Below, piece after piece: positions 49,839 to 62,078 of a DNA stretch of 64,000 nucleotides. Source of the DNA: Hevea brasiliensis (Eukaryota; Streptophyta; Magnoliopsida; Malpighiales; Euphorbiaceae); contig NC_079496.1 of the NCBI RefSeq assembly GCF_030052815.1, positions 66,019,652 to 66,083,651 of the forward strand. Direction: 5' to 3'. The notes beneath the pieces were generated by a model. The model searched no databases, was not told the origin of the DNA, and worked only from the letters and a program-made list of their open reading frames with translations. The first letter of the stretch is position 1, and each line of letters begins with the position of its first letter. The translations under genes and the position numbers were made by a program.

Positions 49839-49924
49839 TGGTATCAGAGCTGCTCCGCGTGCAACCTTGAACGATGGTGGGGCAAACCTCAGCGAGGACG
49901 CCGAGTCCCATAAGGGGGGTGGAT
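49835..49924 (+). other. TRIM internal region 2: PBS (49839-49850) and polypurine tract (49912-49923)
   Basis: A second 90-bp internal segment with the same primer site and polypurine tract as internal region 1. It differs in GAGGACGCCGAG, where region 1 has GAGGATGCTGAG. These are C/T differences, possibly from deamination of methylated cytosine in region 1. Confidence 0.9.
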
Positions 49925-50075
49925 TGTAACACCCTAGGCAAATCCCACATTGACAAAACACGGGAGAGATGCTGGGTTCATAAGATGGAGGTTCTTAACC
50001 CCTATTGACGCGTTTTAAAACCGTGAGGGCTTCGGCTTTGATCGGACAATATCACTAGTGGGTTGGGCCATTACA
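49925..50075 (+). repeat. TRIM LTR Q, copy 3 (151 bp)
   Basis: From TGTAACACCC to GGGCCATTACA, immediately followed by the right GAAAT duplication and satellite in register. It differs from copies 1 and 2 in CTTTGATCGG, where copy 2 has CTCAGAGCGG. Confidence 0.92.
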
Positions 50076-53000
50076 GAAATGGCCAAAATGCCCTTCATTT
50101 TTTTTAATCAGCTAAAATTGTTTTTATCGATTTACATAATTTTTCTTGTATTTTCTTGGCAATCTATTATCATCTAAACCTCAATAATCCTTCACTTCAG
50201 TCCCAGTAATTATTTCACAGGGTTTCCCACAGGTCTAGGATCCCTTGGTTGCTACTAGCTTCTTCAAGGTGTAGGGAAATTTTTGGTGAAGGGAATTATA
50301 GGTTTTAATGCTTAATTCGAAGGGTGATCAAGGTTTGCAACTTGAAAATGGTGGAAGGTTTGCCAAAGAGTGGTTCCGCTAACTTGAAAGGAGAGAAGAA
50401 GATGAACAAATTTTATTTTATTTGTTTTCTTTTTATTTCTTTATAAGTGGTTGTTTCATTTTAATTGGGTGGAGATTTTTAATTACATCATCCTTACAAA
50501 TTGCTTGAGTCATAATTAGCTTTTTAATTTCATTTTACTTATTTTTCTTTCTTCTCTCTTTTTATCATTTTTAAATAAATTTTCATCAATATTTTTTCAC
50601 ATGTTATGTCATAAACCTCACTTACTTAAATGGATAATTTGGTCAAAAATCATCTCTAAAGGTGAAATGGCCAAAATGGCCTTCGTTTTATTTAATGAGC
50701 TAAAATTGTTTGTATCGATTTACATAATTTTTCTTGTATTTTCTTGGCATTCTGTTATCATTTAAACCTCAATAATCTTTCACTTGAGTCCTAGTAATTA
50801 TTTCACATGGTTTCCTACAGGTCTAAGATCGCTTGGCTGCTACTAGCTTCTTCATGGTGTAGGGGAAATTTTGGTGATGGGAATTATAGGTTTTAATGAT
50901 TAATTGGAAGGGTGATTAAGGTTTACAACTTGAAAATGGTGGAAGGATTGCCAAAGAGTGGTTCCGCTAACTTGTATGGTGAGAAGAAGATGAACAAAAT
51001 TTATTTTATTTGTTTTCTTTTTATTTCCTTATAAGTGGTTGTCTCATTTTAATTGGGTGGAGATTTTTAATTACATCATCCTTATATATTGCTTGTGTCA
51101 TAATTAGCTTTTTAATTTCATTTTATTTTGTTCTTTCTTCTCTCCTTTACTCATTTTTAAAAAAAATTTCATTAATATTTATTCATATTTTATGTCATAA
51201 ACCGCACTTACTTAAATGGACAAGTTGGTCAAAAATCATCTCTGAAGGTGAAATGGCCAAAATGCCCTTCGTTTTTTTTAATCAGCTAAAATTGTTTGTA
51301 TCGATTTACATAAATTTTCTTGTATTTTCTTGGCATTCTATTATCATCTAAACCTCAAAAATCCTTCACTTCAGTCCCAGTAATTATTTCACAGGGTTTC
51401 CCACAGGTCTAGGATCCCTTAGTTGCTACTAGCTTCTTCAAGGTGTAGGGGAAATTTTTGGTGAAGGGAATTATTGGTTTTAATGCTTAATTGGAAGGGT
51501 GATCAAGGTTTGCAACTTGAAAATGGTGGAAGGTTTGCCAAAGAGTGGTTCCGCTAACTTGAAATGAGAGAAGAAGATGAACAAAATTTATTTTATTTGT
51601 TTTCCTTTTATTTCTTTATAAGTGGTTGTCTCATTTTAATTGGGTGGAGATTTTTAATTACATCATCCTTACATATTGCTTGTGTCATAATTAGCTTTTT
51701 AATTTCATTTAGTTTTTTTTTTCTTTCTTCTCTCTTTTACTCATTTTTAAATAAATTTTCACTAATATTTGTTCATATTTTATGTCATAAACCTCACTTA
51801 CTTAAATGGACAAATTGGTCAAAAATGATCTCTGAAGGTGAAATGGCCAAAATGGCCTTCGTTTAATTTAATGAGCTAAAATTGTTTGTATCGATTTACA
51901 TAATTTTTCTTGTATTTTCTTGGCATTCTGTTATCATTTAAACCTCAATAATCTTTCACTTGAGTCCTAGTAATTATTTCACAGGGTTTCCCACAGGTCT
52001 AGGATCGCTTGGCTGCTACTAGCTTCTTCATGGCGTAGGTTAAATTTTTTGTGTAAGGAATTATAGGTTTTAATGCTCAATTGGACGGGTGATCAAGGTT
52101 TACAACTTGAAAATGGTGGAAGGTTTGCCAAAGAGTTGTTCTCCTAACTTGAATGGAGAGAAGAAGATGAACAAAATTTATTTTATTTGTTTTCTTTTTA
52201 TTTCTTTATAAGTGGTTGTCTCATTTTAATTGGGTGGAGATTTTTAATTACATCATCCTTACATATTGCTTGTGTCATAATTAGCTTTTTAATTTCATTT
52301 TGTTTTTTTTTTCTTTCTTCTCTCTTTGACTCATTTTTAAATAAATTTTCATTAATATTTATTCATATTTTATGTCATAAAACCTCACTTACTTAAATGG
52401 ACAATTTGGTCAAAAATCATCTCTGAAGGTGAAATGGCCAAAATGGCCTTCATTTTTTTTAATGAGCTAAAATTGTTTGTATCGATTTACATAATTTTTC
52501 TTATATTTTCTTGGCATTCAATTATCATCTAAACCTCAATAGTCCATCACTTGAGTCCCAGTAATTATTTCACAGGGTTTCCCACAGGTCTAGGATCGCT
52601 TGGATGCACCTAGCTTTTTCAAGGTGTAGGGGAAACTTTTGTTGAAGGGAATTATAGGTTTTAATGCTTAATTGGAAGGGTGATCAAGGTTTACGACTTG
52701 AAAATGGTGGAAGGTTTGCCAAAGAGCTGTTCCGCTAACTTGAATGGAGAGAAGAAGATGAACAAAATTTATTTTATTTGTTTTCTTTTTATTTCTTTAT
52801 AAGTGGTTGTCTCATTTTATTTGGGTGGGGATTTTTAATTACATCATCCTTACATATTGCTTGTGTCATAACTAGCTTTTTAATTTCATTTTATTTTTTT
52901 TTGTTTCTTCTCTCTCTTACTCATTTTTAAATGAATTTTCATTAATATTTGTTCATATTTTATGTCATAAACCTCAGTTACTTAAATGGACAAGTTGGTC

Positions 53001-56000
53001 AAAAATTATCTCTCAAGGTAAAATCGGTAAAATACCCTTCGTTTTATTTAATGGGCTAAAATTGTTTGTATCGATTTACATAATTTTTCTTGTATTTTCT
53101 TGGCATTCTATTATCATCTAAACCTCAATAATCCTTCACTTGAGTCCCAGTAATTATTTCACAGGGTTTCCCACAGGTCTAGGATCGCTTGGCTGCTACT
53201 AGCTTCTTTAAGGTGTAGGAAAAATTTTTGGTGAAGGGAATTATAGGTTTTAATGATTAATTGGAAGGGTGATCAAGGTTTACGACTTGAAAATGGTGGA
53301 AGGTTTGCCAAAGAGTGGTTCCGCTAACTTGTATGGAGAGAAGAAGATGAACAAAATTTATTTTATTTGTTTTCTTTTTATTTCTTTATAAGTGGTTGTC
53401 TCATTTTAATTGGGTGGAGATTTTTAATTACGTCATCCTTACATATTGCTAGTGTCATAATTAGCTTTTTAAATTCATTCAATTTTGTTTTTCTTTCTTC
53501 TCTCTGTTACTCATTTTCAAATAAATTTTCATTAATATTTCTTCATATTTTATGTCATAAACCTCACTTACTTAAATGGACAAGTTGGTCAAAAATCATC
53601 TCTGAAGGTGAAATGGCCAAAATGCCCTCCGTTTTATTTAAAGGGCTAAAATTGTTTGTATCGATTTACATAATTTTTCTTGTATTTTCTTGGCATTCTA
53701 TTATCATCTAAACCTCAATAATCCTTCACTTGAGTCCCAGTAACTATTTCACAGGGTTTCCCACAGGTCTAGGATCGCTTGGCTGCTACTAGCTTCTTCA
53801 AGGTGTAGGGGAAATTTTTGGTGAAGGGAATTATAGGTTTTAATGCTTAATTGGAAGGGTGATCAAGGTTTACAACTTGAAAATGGTGAAAGGTTTGCCA
53901 AAGAGTCGTTCCACTAACTTCAATGGAGAGAAGAAGATGAATAAAATTTATTTCATTTGTTTTCTTTTTATTTCTTTATAAGTGGTTGTCTCATTTTAAT
54001 TGGGAGGAGATTTTTAATTACATTATCCTTACATATTGCTTGTGTCATAATTAGCTTTTTAATTTCATTTTGTTTTGTTTTTTTTTCTTCTCTCTTCTAC
54101 TCAATTTTAAATAAATTTTCATTAATATTTATTAATATTTTATGTCATAAACCTCACTTACTTAAATGGACAAGTTGGTCAAAAATCATCTCTGAAGGTG
54201 AAATGGCCAAAATTGCTTTCGTTTTATTTAATGAGCTAAAATTGTTTGTATCGATTTACATAATTTTTCTTGTATTTTCTTGGCATTCTATTATCATCTA
54301 AACCTCAATAATCCTTCACTTGAGTCCCAGTAATTATTTAACAGGGTTTCCCATAGGTTTAGGATCGCTTGGTTACTACTAGCTTCTTCAAGGTGTAGGG
54401 GAAATTATTGGTGAAGGGAATTATAGGTTTTAATGCTTAAATGGAAGGGTGATCAAGGTTTACAATTTGAAAATGGTGGAAGGTTTGCCAAAGAGGGGTT
54501 CCGCTAACTTGTGTGGAGAGAAGAAGATGAACAAAATTTATTTTATTAGTTTTCCTTTTATTTCTTTATAAGTGCTTGTCTCATTTTAATTGGGTGGAGA
54601 TTTTTAATTACATCATCCTTACATATTGCTTGTGTCATAATTAGCTTTTTAATTTCATTTTATTTTGTTTTTCTTTCTTCTCTCTTTTACTCATTTTTAA
54701 ATAAATTTTTATTAATATTTATTCATGTTTTATGTCATAAACCTCACTTACTTAAATGGCCAAGTTAGTCAAAAATCATATCTGAAGGTGAAATGGCCAA
54801 AATGCCCTTCGTTTTTTTTTATGAGCTAAATTTGTTTGTATTGATTTACATAATTTTTCTTGTATTTTCTTGGCATTCTATTATCATCTAAACCTCAATA
54901 ATCCTTCACTTGAGTCCCAGTAATTATTTAACAGGGTTTCCCATAGGTTTAGGATCGCTTGGTTACTACTAGCTTCTTCAAGGTGTAGGGGAAATTATTG
55001 GTGAAGGGAATTATAGGTTTTAATGCTTAAATGGAAGGGTGATCAAGGTTTACAACTTGAAAATGGTGGAAGGTTTGCCAAAGAGGGGTTCCGCTAACTT
55101 GTGTGGAGAGAAGAAGATGAACAAAATTTATTTTATTAGTTTTCCTTTTATTTCTTTATAAGTGCTTGTCTCATTTTAATTGGGTGGAGATTTTTAATTA
55201 CATCATCCTTACATATTGCTTGTGTCATAATTAGCTTTTTAATTTCATTTTATTTTGTTTTTCTTTCTTCTCTCTTTTACTCATTTTTAAATAAATTTTT
55301 ATTAATATTTATTCATGTTTTATGTCATAAACCTCACTTACTTAAATGGCCAAGTTAGTCAAAAATCATATCTGAAGGTGAAATGGCCAAAATGCCCTTC
55401 GTTTTTTTTTATGAGCTAAATTTGTTTGTATTGATTTACATAATTTTTCTTGTATTTTCTTGGCATTCTATTATCATCTAAACCTCAATAATCCTTCACT
55501 TGAGTCCCAGTAATTATTTCACAGGGTTTCCCACAGGTCTAGGATCGCTTGGCTTCTACTAGCTTCTTCAAGGTGTAGGGGAAATTTTTGGTGAAGGGAA
55601 TTATAGGTTTTAATGCTTAAATGGAAGGGTGATCAAGGTTTACAACTTGAAAATGGTGGAAGGTTTGCCAAAGAGGGGTTCCGCTAACTTTTATGGAGAG
55701 AAGAAGATGAACAAAATTTATTTTATTAGTTTTCCTTTTATTTCTTTATAAGTGCTTGTCTCATTTTAATTGGGTGGAGATTTTTAATTACATCATCCTT
55801 ACATATTGCTTGTGTCATAATTAGCTTTTTAATTTCATTTTATTTTGTTTTTCTTTCTTCTCTCTTTTACTCATTTTTAAATAAATTTTTATTAATATTT
55901 ATTCATGTTTTATGTCATAAACCTCACTTACTTAAATGGCCAAGTTAGTAAAAAATCATCTCTGAAGGTGAAATGGCCAAAATGCCCTTCATTTTTTTTT

Positions 56001-57000
56001 ATGAGCTAAATTTGTTTGTATTGATTTACATAATTTTTCTTGTATTTTCTTGGGATTCTATTATCATCTAAACCTCAATAATACTTCACTTGAGTCCCAG
56101 TAATTATTTCACAGGGTTTACCACAGGTTTAGGATCGCTTGGCTGCTACTAGCTTCTTCAAGGTGTAGGAGAAATTTTTGGTGAAAAGAATTATAGGTTT
56201 TAATGCTTAATTGGAAGGGTGATCAAAGTTTACAACTTGAAAATGGCGGAAGGTTTGCCAAAGAGTGGTTCCGCTAACTTGAATGGAGAGAAGAAGATGA
56301 ACAAAATTTATTTTATTTGTTTTCTTTTTATTTCTTTATATGTGGTTGTATCATTTTAATTGGGTGGAGATTTTTAATTACATCATCCTTACATATTGCT
56401 TGTGTCATAATTAGCTTTTTAATTTCATTTTGTTTTTTTTTCTTTCTTCTCTCTTTTACTCATTTTTAAATAAATTTTCATTAATATTTATTTATATTTT
56501 GTGTCATAAACCTCACTTACTTAAATGGACAAGTCAGTCAAAATCATCTAGGAAGGTGAAATCGCCAAAATGCCCTTCGTTTTTTTTAATGAGCTAAAAT
56601 TGTTTGTATCGATTTACATAATTTTTCTTGTATTTTCTTGGCATTCAATTATCATCTAAACCTCAATAATCCTTCACTTGAGTCCCAGTAATTATTTCAC
56701 AGGGTTTCCCACAGGTCTAGGATCGCTTGGCTGCTACTAGCTTCTTCAAGGTGTAGGGGAAACTTTTGTTGAATGGAATTATAGGTTTAAATGCTTAATT
56801 GGAACGGTGATCAAGGTTTACAACTTGAAAATGGTGGAAGGTTTGCCAAAGAGTGGTTCCGCTAACTTGAATGGAGAGAAGAAGATGAACAAAATTTATT
56901 TTATTTGTTTTCTTTTTATTTCTTTATAAGTGGTTGTCTCATTTTATTTGGGTGGAGATTTTTAATTACATAATCCTTACATATTGCTTGTGTCATAACT
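50076..57000 (+). repeat. Monomeric satellite, distal domain
   Basis: About twelve monomers (50293 to 56776) with no stable multi-monomer register. Individual copies carry private changes, for example GGCGTAGGTTAAA near 52035 and GGGAGGAG near 54003. Head-to-tail orientation and ~589-bp spacing are kept throughout. Confidence 0.88.
54418..55597 (+). repeat. Recent single-monomer tandem duplication
   Basis: Monomers 54418-55007 and 55008-55597 share private marks: GGTTACTACTAG and GAAATTATTGG in their leaders, CTTAAATGG, CTTGTGTGG, TTCATGTTTTATG, GGCCAAGTTAG and CTAAATTTG. By eye the main difference is TACAATTTG versus TACAACTTG. The third copy (55598) shares most of these marks but has TTTTATGG and normal leader sequence. 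Confidence 0.88.
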
Positions 57001-57364
57001 AGCTTTTTAATTTCATTTTATTTTTTTTTCTTTCTTCTCTCTCTTACTCATTTTTAAATAAATTTTCATTAATATTTGTTCATATTTTATGTCATAATCC
57101 TCACTTACTTAAATGGACAAGTTGGTCAAAAATCATCTCTGAAGGTGAAATGGCCAAAATGGCCTTCATTTTTTTTAATGAGCTAAAATTGTTTGTATCG
57201 ATTTACATAATTTTTCTTGTATTTTCTTGGCATTCAATTATCATCTAAACCTCAATAGTCCTTCACTTGAGTCCCAGTAATTATTTCACAGGGTTTTCCA
57301 CAGGTCTAGGATCGCTTGGATGCACCTAGCTTTTTCAAGGTGTAGGGGAAACTTTTGTTGAAGG
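57001..57364 (+). repeat. Left edge of the 4-mer HOR domain (half a D'' monomer)
   Basis: The second half of monomer 56776 matches the second half of monomer 59133: ATAATCCTCAC, GGCCTTCATTTTTTTTAATG, CAATAGTCCTTC and GGATGCACCTAGC. The first half differs in places. The HOR register therefore begins inside this monomer, and the exact edge cannot be placed better than about 100 bp. Confidence 0.7.
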
Positions 57365-59721
57365 GAATTATAGGTTTTAATGCTTAATTGGAAGGGTGAT
57401 CAAGGTTTACGACTTGAAAATGGTGGAAGGTTTGCCAAAGAGCGGTTCCGCTAACTTGAATGGAGAGAAGAAGATGAACAAAATTTATTTTATTTGTTTT
57501 CTTTTTATTTCTTTATAAGTGGTTGTCTCATTTTATTTGGGTGGAGATTTTTAATTACATAATCCTTACATATTGCTTGTGTCATAACTAGCTTTTTAAT
57601 TTCATTTTATTTTTTTTTCTTTCTTCTCTCTCTTACTCATTTTTAAATAAATTTTCATTAATATTTGTTCATATTTTATGTCGTAATCCTCACTTACTTA
57701 AATGGAAAAGTTGGTCAAAAATCATCTCTCAAGGTGAAATGGCCAAAATGCCCTTCTGCTTTATTTAATGAGCTAAAATTGTTTGTATCGATTTACATAA
57801 TTTTTCTTGTATTTTCTTGGCATTCTATTATCATCTAAACCTCAATAATCCTTCACTTGAGTCCCAGTAATTATTTCACAAGGTTACCCATAGGTCTAGG
57901 ATCGCTATCGCTACTAGCTTCTTCAAGGTGTAGGGGAAATTTTTGGTGAAGGGAATTATAGGTTTTAATGATTAATTGGAGGGTGATCAATGTTTACAAC
58001 TTGAAAATGGTGGAAGGATTGCCAAAGAGTGGTTCTGCTAACTTGTATGGAGAGAAGAAGTTGAACAAAATTTATTTTATTTGTTTTCTTTTTATTTGTT
58101 TATAAATGGTTGTCTCATTTTAATTGGGTGGAGATTTTTAAATACATCATCCTTACATATTGCTTGTGTCATAATTAGCTTTTTAATTTCACTTTGTTTT
58201 TTTTTTCTTTCTTCTCTCTGTTACTCATTTTTAAATAAATTTTCATTAATATTTATTCATATTTTATGCCATAAACCTCACTTACTTAAATGGACAAGTT
58301 GGTCAAAAATCATCTCTGAAAGTGAAATGGCCAAAATGCCCTTCGGTTTTTTAATGAGCTAAAATTGTTTGTATCGATTTACATAATTTTTCTTGTATTT
58401 TCTTGGCATTCTATTATCATCTAAACCTCAATAATCCTTCACTTGAGTCCTAGTAATTATTTCACAGGGTTTCCCACAGGTCTAGGGTCGCTTGGCTGCT
58501 ACTAGCTTCTTCAAGGTGTAGGGGAAACTTTTGTTGAATGGAATTATAGGTTTTAATGCTTAATTGGAAGGGTGATCAAGGTTTACAACTTGAAAATGGT
58601 GGAAGGTTTGCCAAAGAGTGGTTCTGCTAACTTGAATGGAGAGAAGAAGATGAACAAAATTTATTTTATTTGTTTTCTTTTTATTTCTTTATAAGTGGTT
58701 TTCTCATTTTATTTGGGTGGAGATTTTTAATTACATCATCCTTACATATTACTTGTGTCATAACTAGCTTTTTAATTTCATTTTATTTTTTTTTCTTTCT
58801 TCTCTCTCTTACTCATTTTTAAATAAATTTTCAACAATATTTATTCATATTTTATGTCATAATCCTCCCTTACTTAAATGGACAAGTTGGTCAAAAATCA
58901 TCTCTAAAGGTGAAATGGCCAAAATGCCCTTCGTTTTTTTTTTTTATGAGCTAAAATTCTTTGTATTGATTTACATAATTTTTCTTGTATTTTCTTGCGA
59001 TTCTATTATCATCTAAACCTCAATAATACTTCACTTGAGTCCCAGTAATTATTTCACAGGGTTTCCCACAGGTCTAGGATCGCTTGGTTGCTACTATCTT
59101 CTTCAAGGTGTAGGGGAAATTTTTGGTGAAGGGAATTATAGTTTTTAATGCTTAATTGGAAGGGTGATCAATGTTCACAGCTTGAAAATGGTGGAGAGTT
59201 TGCCAAAATGTGGTTCCACTAACTTGAATGGAGAGAAGAAGATGAACAAAATTTATTTTATTTGTTATCTTTTTATTTCTTTATAAGTGGTCGTCTCATT
59301 TTAATTGGGTGGAGATTTTTAATTACATCATCCTTACATATTGCTTGTGTCATAACTAGCTTTTTAATTTCATTTTATTTTTTTTTCTTTCTTCTCTCTC
59401 TTACTCATTTTTAAATAAATTTTCATTAATATTTGTTCATATTTTATGTCATAATCCTCACTTACTTAAATGGACAAGTTGGTCAAAAATCATCTCTGAA
59501 GGTGAAATGGCCAAAATGGCCTTCATTTTTTTTAATGAGCTAAAATTGTTTGTATCGATTTACATAATTTTTCTTGTATTTTCTTGGCATTCAATTATCA
59601 TCTAAACCTCAATAGTCCTTCACTTGAGTCCCAGTAATTATTTCACAGGGTTTTCCACAGGTCTAGGATCGCTTGGATGCACCTAGCTTTTTCAAGGTGT
59701 AGGGGAAACTTTTGTTGAAGG
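57365..59721 (+). repeat. 4-mer higher-order repeat, copy 1
   Basis: Monomer starts 57365 (A''), 57953 (B''), 58541 (C'') and 59133 (D''). Marks: A'' has GAGCGGTTCC, TACATAATCC and GGAAAAGTTGG; B'' has CAATGTTTAC, ATAAATGG and TTAAATACATC; C'' has GGTTCTGC, ATATTACTTG and CAACAATATTT; D'' has ATGTTCACAGC, GGAGAGTTTGCC and AAAATGTGG. Unit length 2357 bp. Confidence 0.9.
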
Positions 59722-62078
59722 GAATTATAGGTTTTAATGCTTAATTGGAAGGGTGATCAAGGTTTACGACTTGAAAATGGTGGAAGGTTTGCCAAAGAGC
59801 GGTTCCGCTAACTTGAATGGAGAGAAGAAGATGAACAAAATTTATTTTATTTGTTTTCTTTTTATTTCTTTATAAGTGGTTGTCTCATTTTATTTGGGTG
59901 GAGATTTTTAATTACATAATCCTTACATATTGCTTGTGTCATAACTAGCTTTTTAATTTCATTTTATTTTTTTTTCTTTCTTCTCTCTCTTACTCATTTT
60001 TAAATAAATTTTCATTAATATTTGTTCATATTTTATGTCGTAATCCTCACTTACTTAAATGGAAAAGTTGGTCAAAAATCATCTCTCAAGGTGAAATGGG
60101 CAAAATACCCTTCGTTTTATTTAATGAGCTAAAATTGTTTGTATCGATTTACATAATTTTTCTTGTATTTTCTTGGCATTCTATTATCATCTAAACCTCA
60201 ATAATCCTTCACTTGAGTCCCAGTAATTATTTCACAAGGTTTCCCATAGGTCTAGGATCGCTTGGCTGCTACTAGCTTCTTCAAGGTGTAGGGGAAATTT
60301 TTGGTGAAGGGAATTATAGGTTTTAATGATTAATTGGAAGGGTGATCAATGTTTACAACTTGAAAATGGTGGAAGGATTGCCAAAGAGTGGTTCTGCTAA
60401 CTTGTATGGAGAGAAGAAGATGAACAAAATTTATTTTATTTGTTTTCTTTTATTTGTTTATAAATGGTTGTCTCATTTTAATTGGGTGGAGATTTTTAAA
60501 TACATCATCCTTACATATTGCTTGTGTCATAATTAGCTTTTTAATTTCACTTTGTTTTTTTTTTCTTTCTTCTCTCTGTTACTCATTTTTAAATAAATTT
60601 TCATTAATATTTATTCATATTTTATGCCATAAACCTCACTTACTTAAATGGACAAGTTGGTCAAAAATCATCTCTGAAAGTGAAATGGCCAAAATGCCCT
60701 TCGGTTTTTAATGAGCTAAAATTGTTAGTATCGATTTACATAATTTTTCTAGTATTTTATAGGCATTAAATTATCATCTAAAACTCAATAATACTTCAAT
60801 TGAGACCTAGAAATTATTTCACGTGGTTTCCCATGTGTCTAGGGTCGCTGGTTGCTACTAGCTTCTTCAAGGTGTAGGGGAAACTTTTGTTGAATGGAAT
60901 TATAGGTTTTAATGCTTAATTGGAAGGGTGATCAAGGTTTACAACTTGAAAATGGTGGAAGGTTTGCCAAAGAGTGGTTCTGCTAACTTGAATGGAGAGA
61001 AGAAGATGAACAAAATTTATTTTATTTGTTTTCTTTTTATTTCTTTATAAGTGGTTGTCTCATTTTATTTGGGTGGAGATTTTTAATTACATCATCCTTA
61101 CATATTACTTGTGTCATAACTAGCTTTTTAATTTCATTTTATTTTTTTTTCTTTCTTCTCTCTCTTACTCATTTTTAAATAAATTTTCAACAATATTTAT
61201 TCATATTTTATGTCATAATCCTCCCTTACTTAAATGGACAAGTTGGTAAAAAATCATCTCTAAAGGTGAAATGGACAAAATGCCCTTCGTTTTTTTTTTT
61301 TATGAGCTAAAATTCTTTGTATTGATTTACATAATTTTTCTTGTATTTTCTTGCGATTCTATTATCATCTAAACCTCAATAATACTTCACTTGAGTCCCA
61401 GTAATTATTTCACTGTGGTTTCCCATGTGTCTAGGATCGCTTGGTTGCTACTATCTTCTTCAAGGTGTAGGGGAAATTTTTGGTGAAGGGAATTATAGTT
61501 TTTAATGCTTAATTGGAAGGGTGATCAATGTTCACAGCTTGAAAATGGTGGAGAGTTTGCCAAAATGTGGTTCCACTAACTTGAATGGAGAGAAGAAGAT
61601 GAACAAAATTTATTTTATTTGTTATCTTTTTATTTCTTTATAAGTGGTCGTCTCATTTTAATTGGGTGGAGATTTTTAATTACATCATCCTTACATATTG
61701 CTTGTGTCATAACTAGCTTTTTAATTTCATTTTATTTTTTTTTCTTTCTTCTCTCTCTTACTCATTTTTAAATAAATTTTCATTAATATTTGTTCATATT
61801 TTATGTCATAATCCTCACTTACTTAAATGGACAAGTTGGTCAAAAATCATCTCTGAAGGTGAAATGGCCAAAATGGCCTTCATTTTTTTTAATGAGCTAA
61901 AATTGTTTGTATCGATTTACATAATTTTTCTTGTATTTTCTTGGCATTCAATTATCATCTAAACCTCAATAGTCCATCACTTGAGTCCTGTAATTATTTC
62001 ACAGTGGTTTTCCATGTGTCTAGGATCGCTTGGATGCACCTAGCTTTTTCAAGGTGTAGGGGAAACTTTTGTTGAAGG
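59722..62078 (+). repeat. 4-mer higher-order repeat, copy 2
   Basis: Monomer starts 59722, 60311, 60897 and 61490, with the same four marks in order. Unit length 2357 bp. The end of B'' (60715-60850) is dense in private differences, several of them on CAG/CTG sites. Confidence 0.9.

Larger units (their letters stand above)
49178..50075 (+). mobile_element. Composite TRIM retrotransposon insertion with target-site duplication
   Basis: An 898-bp insertion in satellite, flanked by a perfect 5-bp duplication, GAAAT, at 49173-49177 and 50076-50080. The satellite reading is otherwise unbroken, so it arrived as one unit. Structure: LTR-like segment P (231 bp, TGTCACGACC to TGTTACA), the dinucleotide AT, then three copies of a different 151-bp LTR, Q (TGTAACACCC to CCATTACA), separated by two 90-bp internal segments with a tRNA-iMet primer site and a polypurine tract. 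There is no coding capacity, so movement would depend on enzymes of a larger LTR element. Tandem LTR-internal-LTR-internal-LTR forms are known for TRIMs; the different left end is unusual. P and Q share short motifs (CCCACATC, AGCGGACAATA, CCGTGAGG), so they may belong to related families. Confidence 0.88.
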
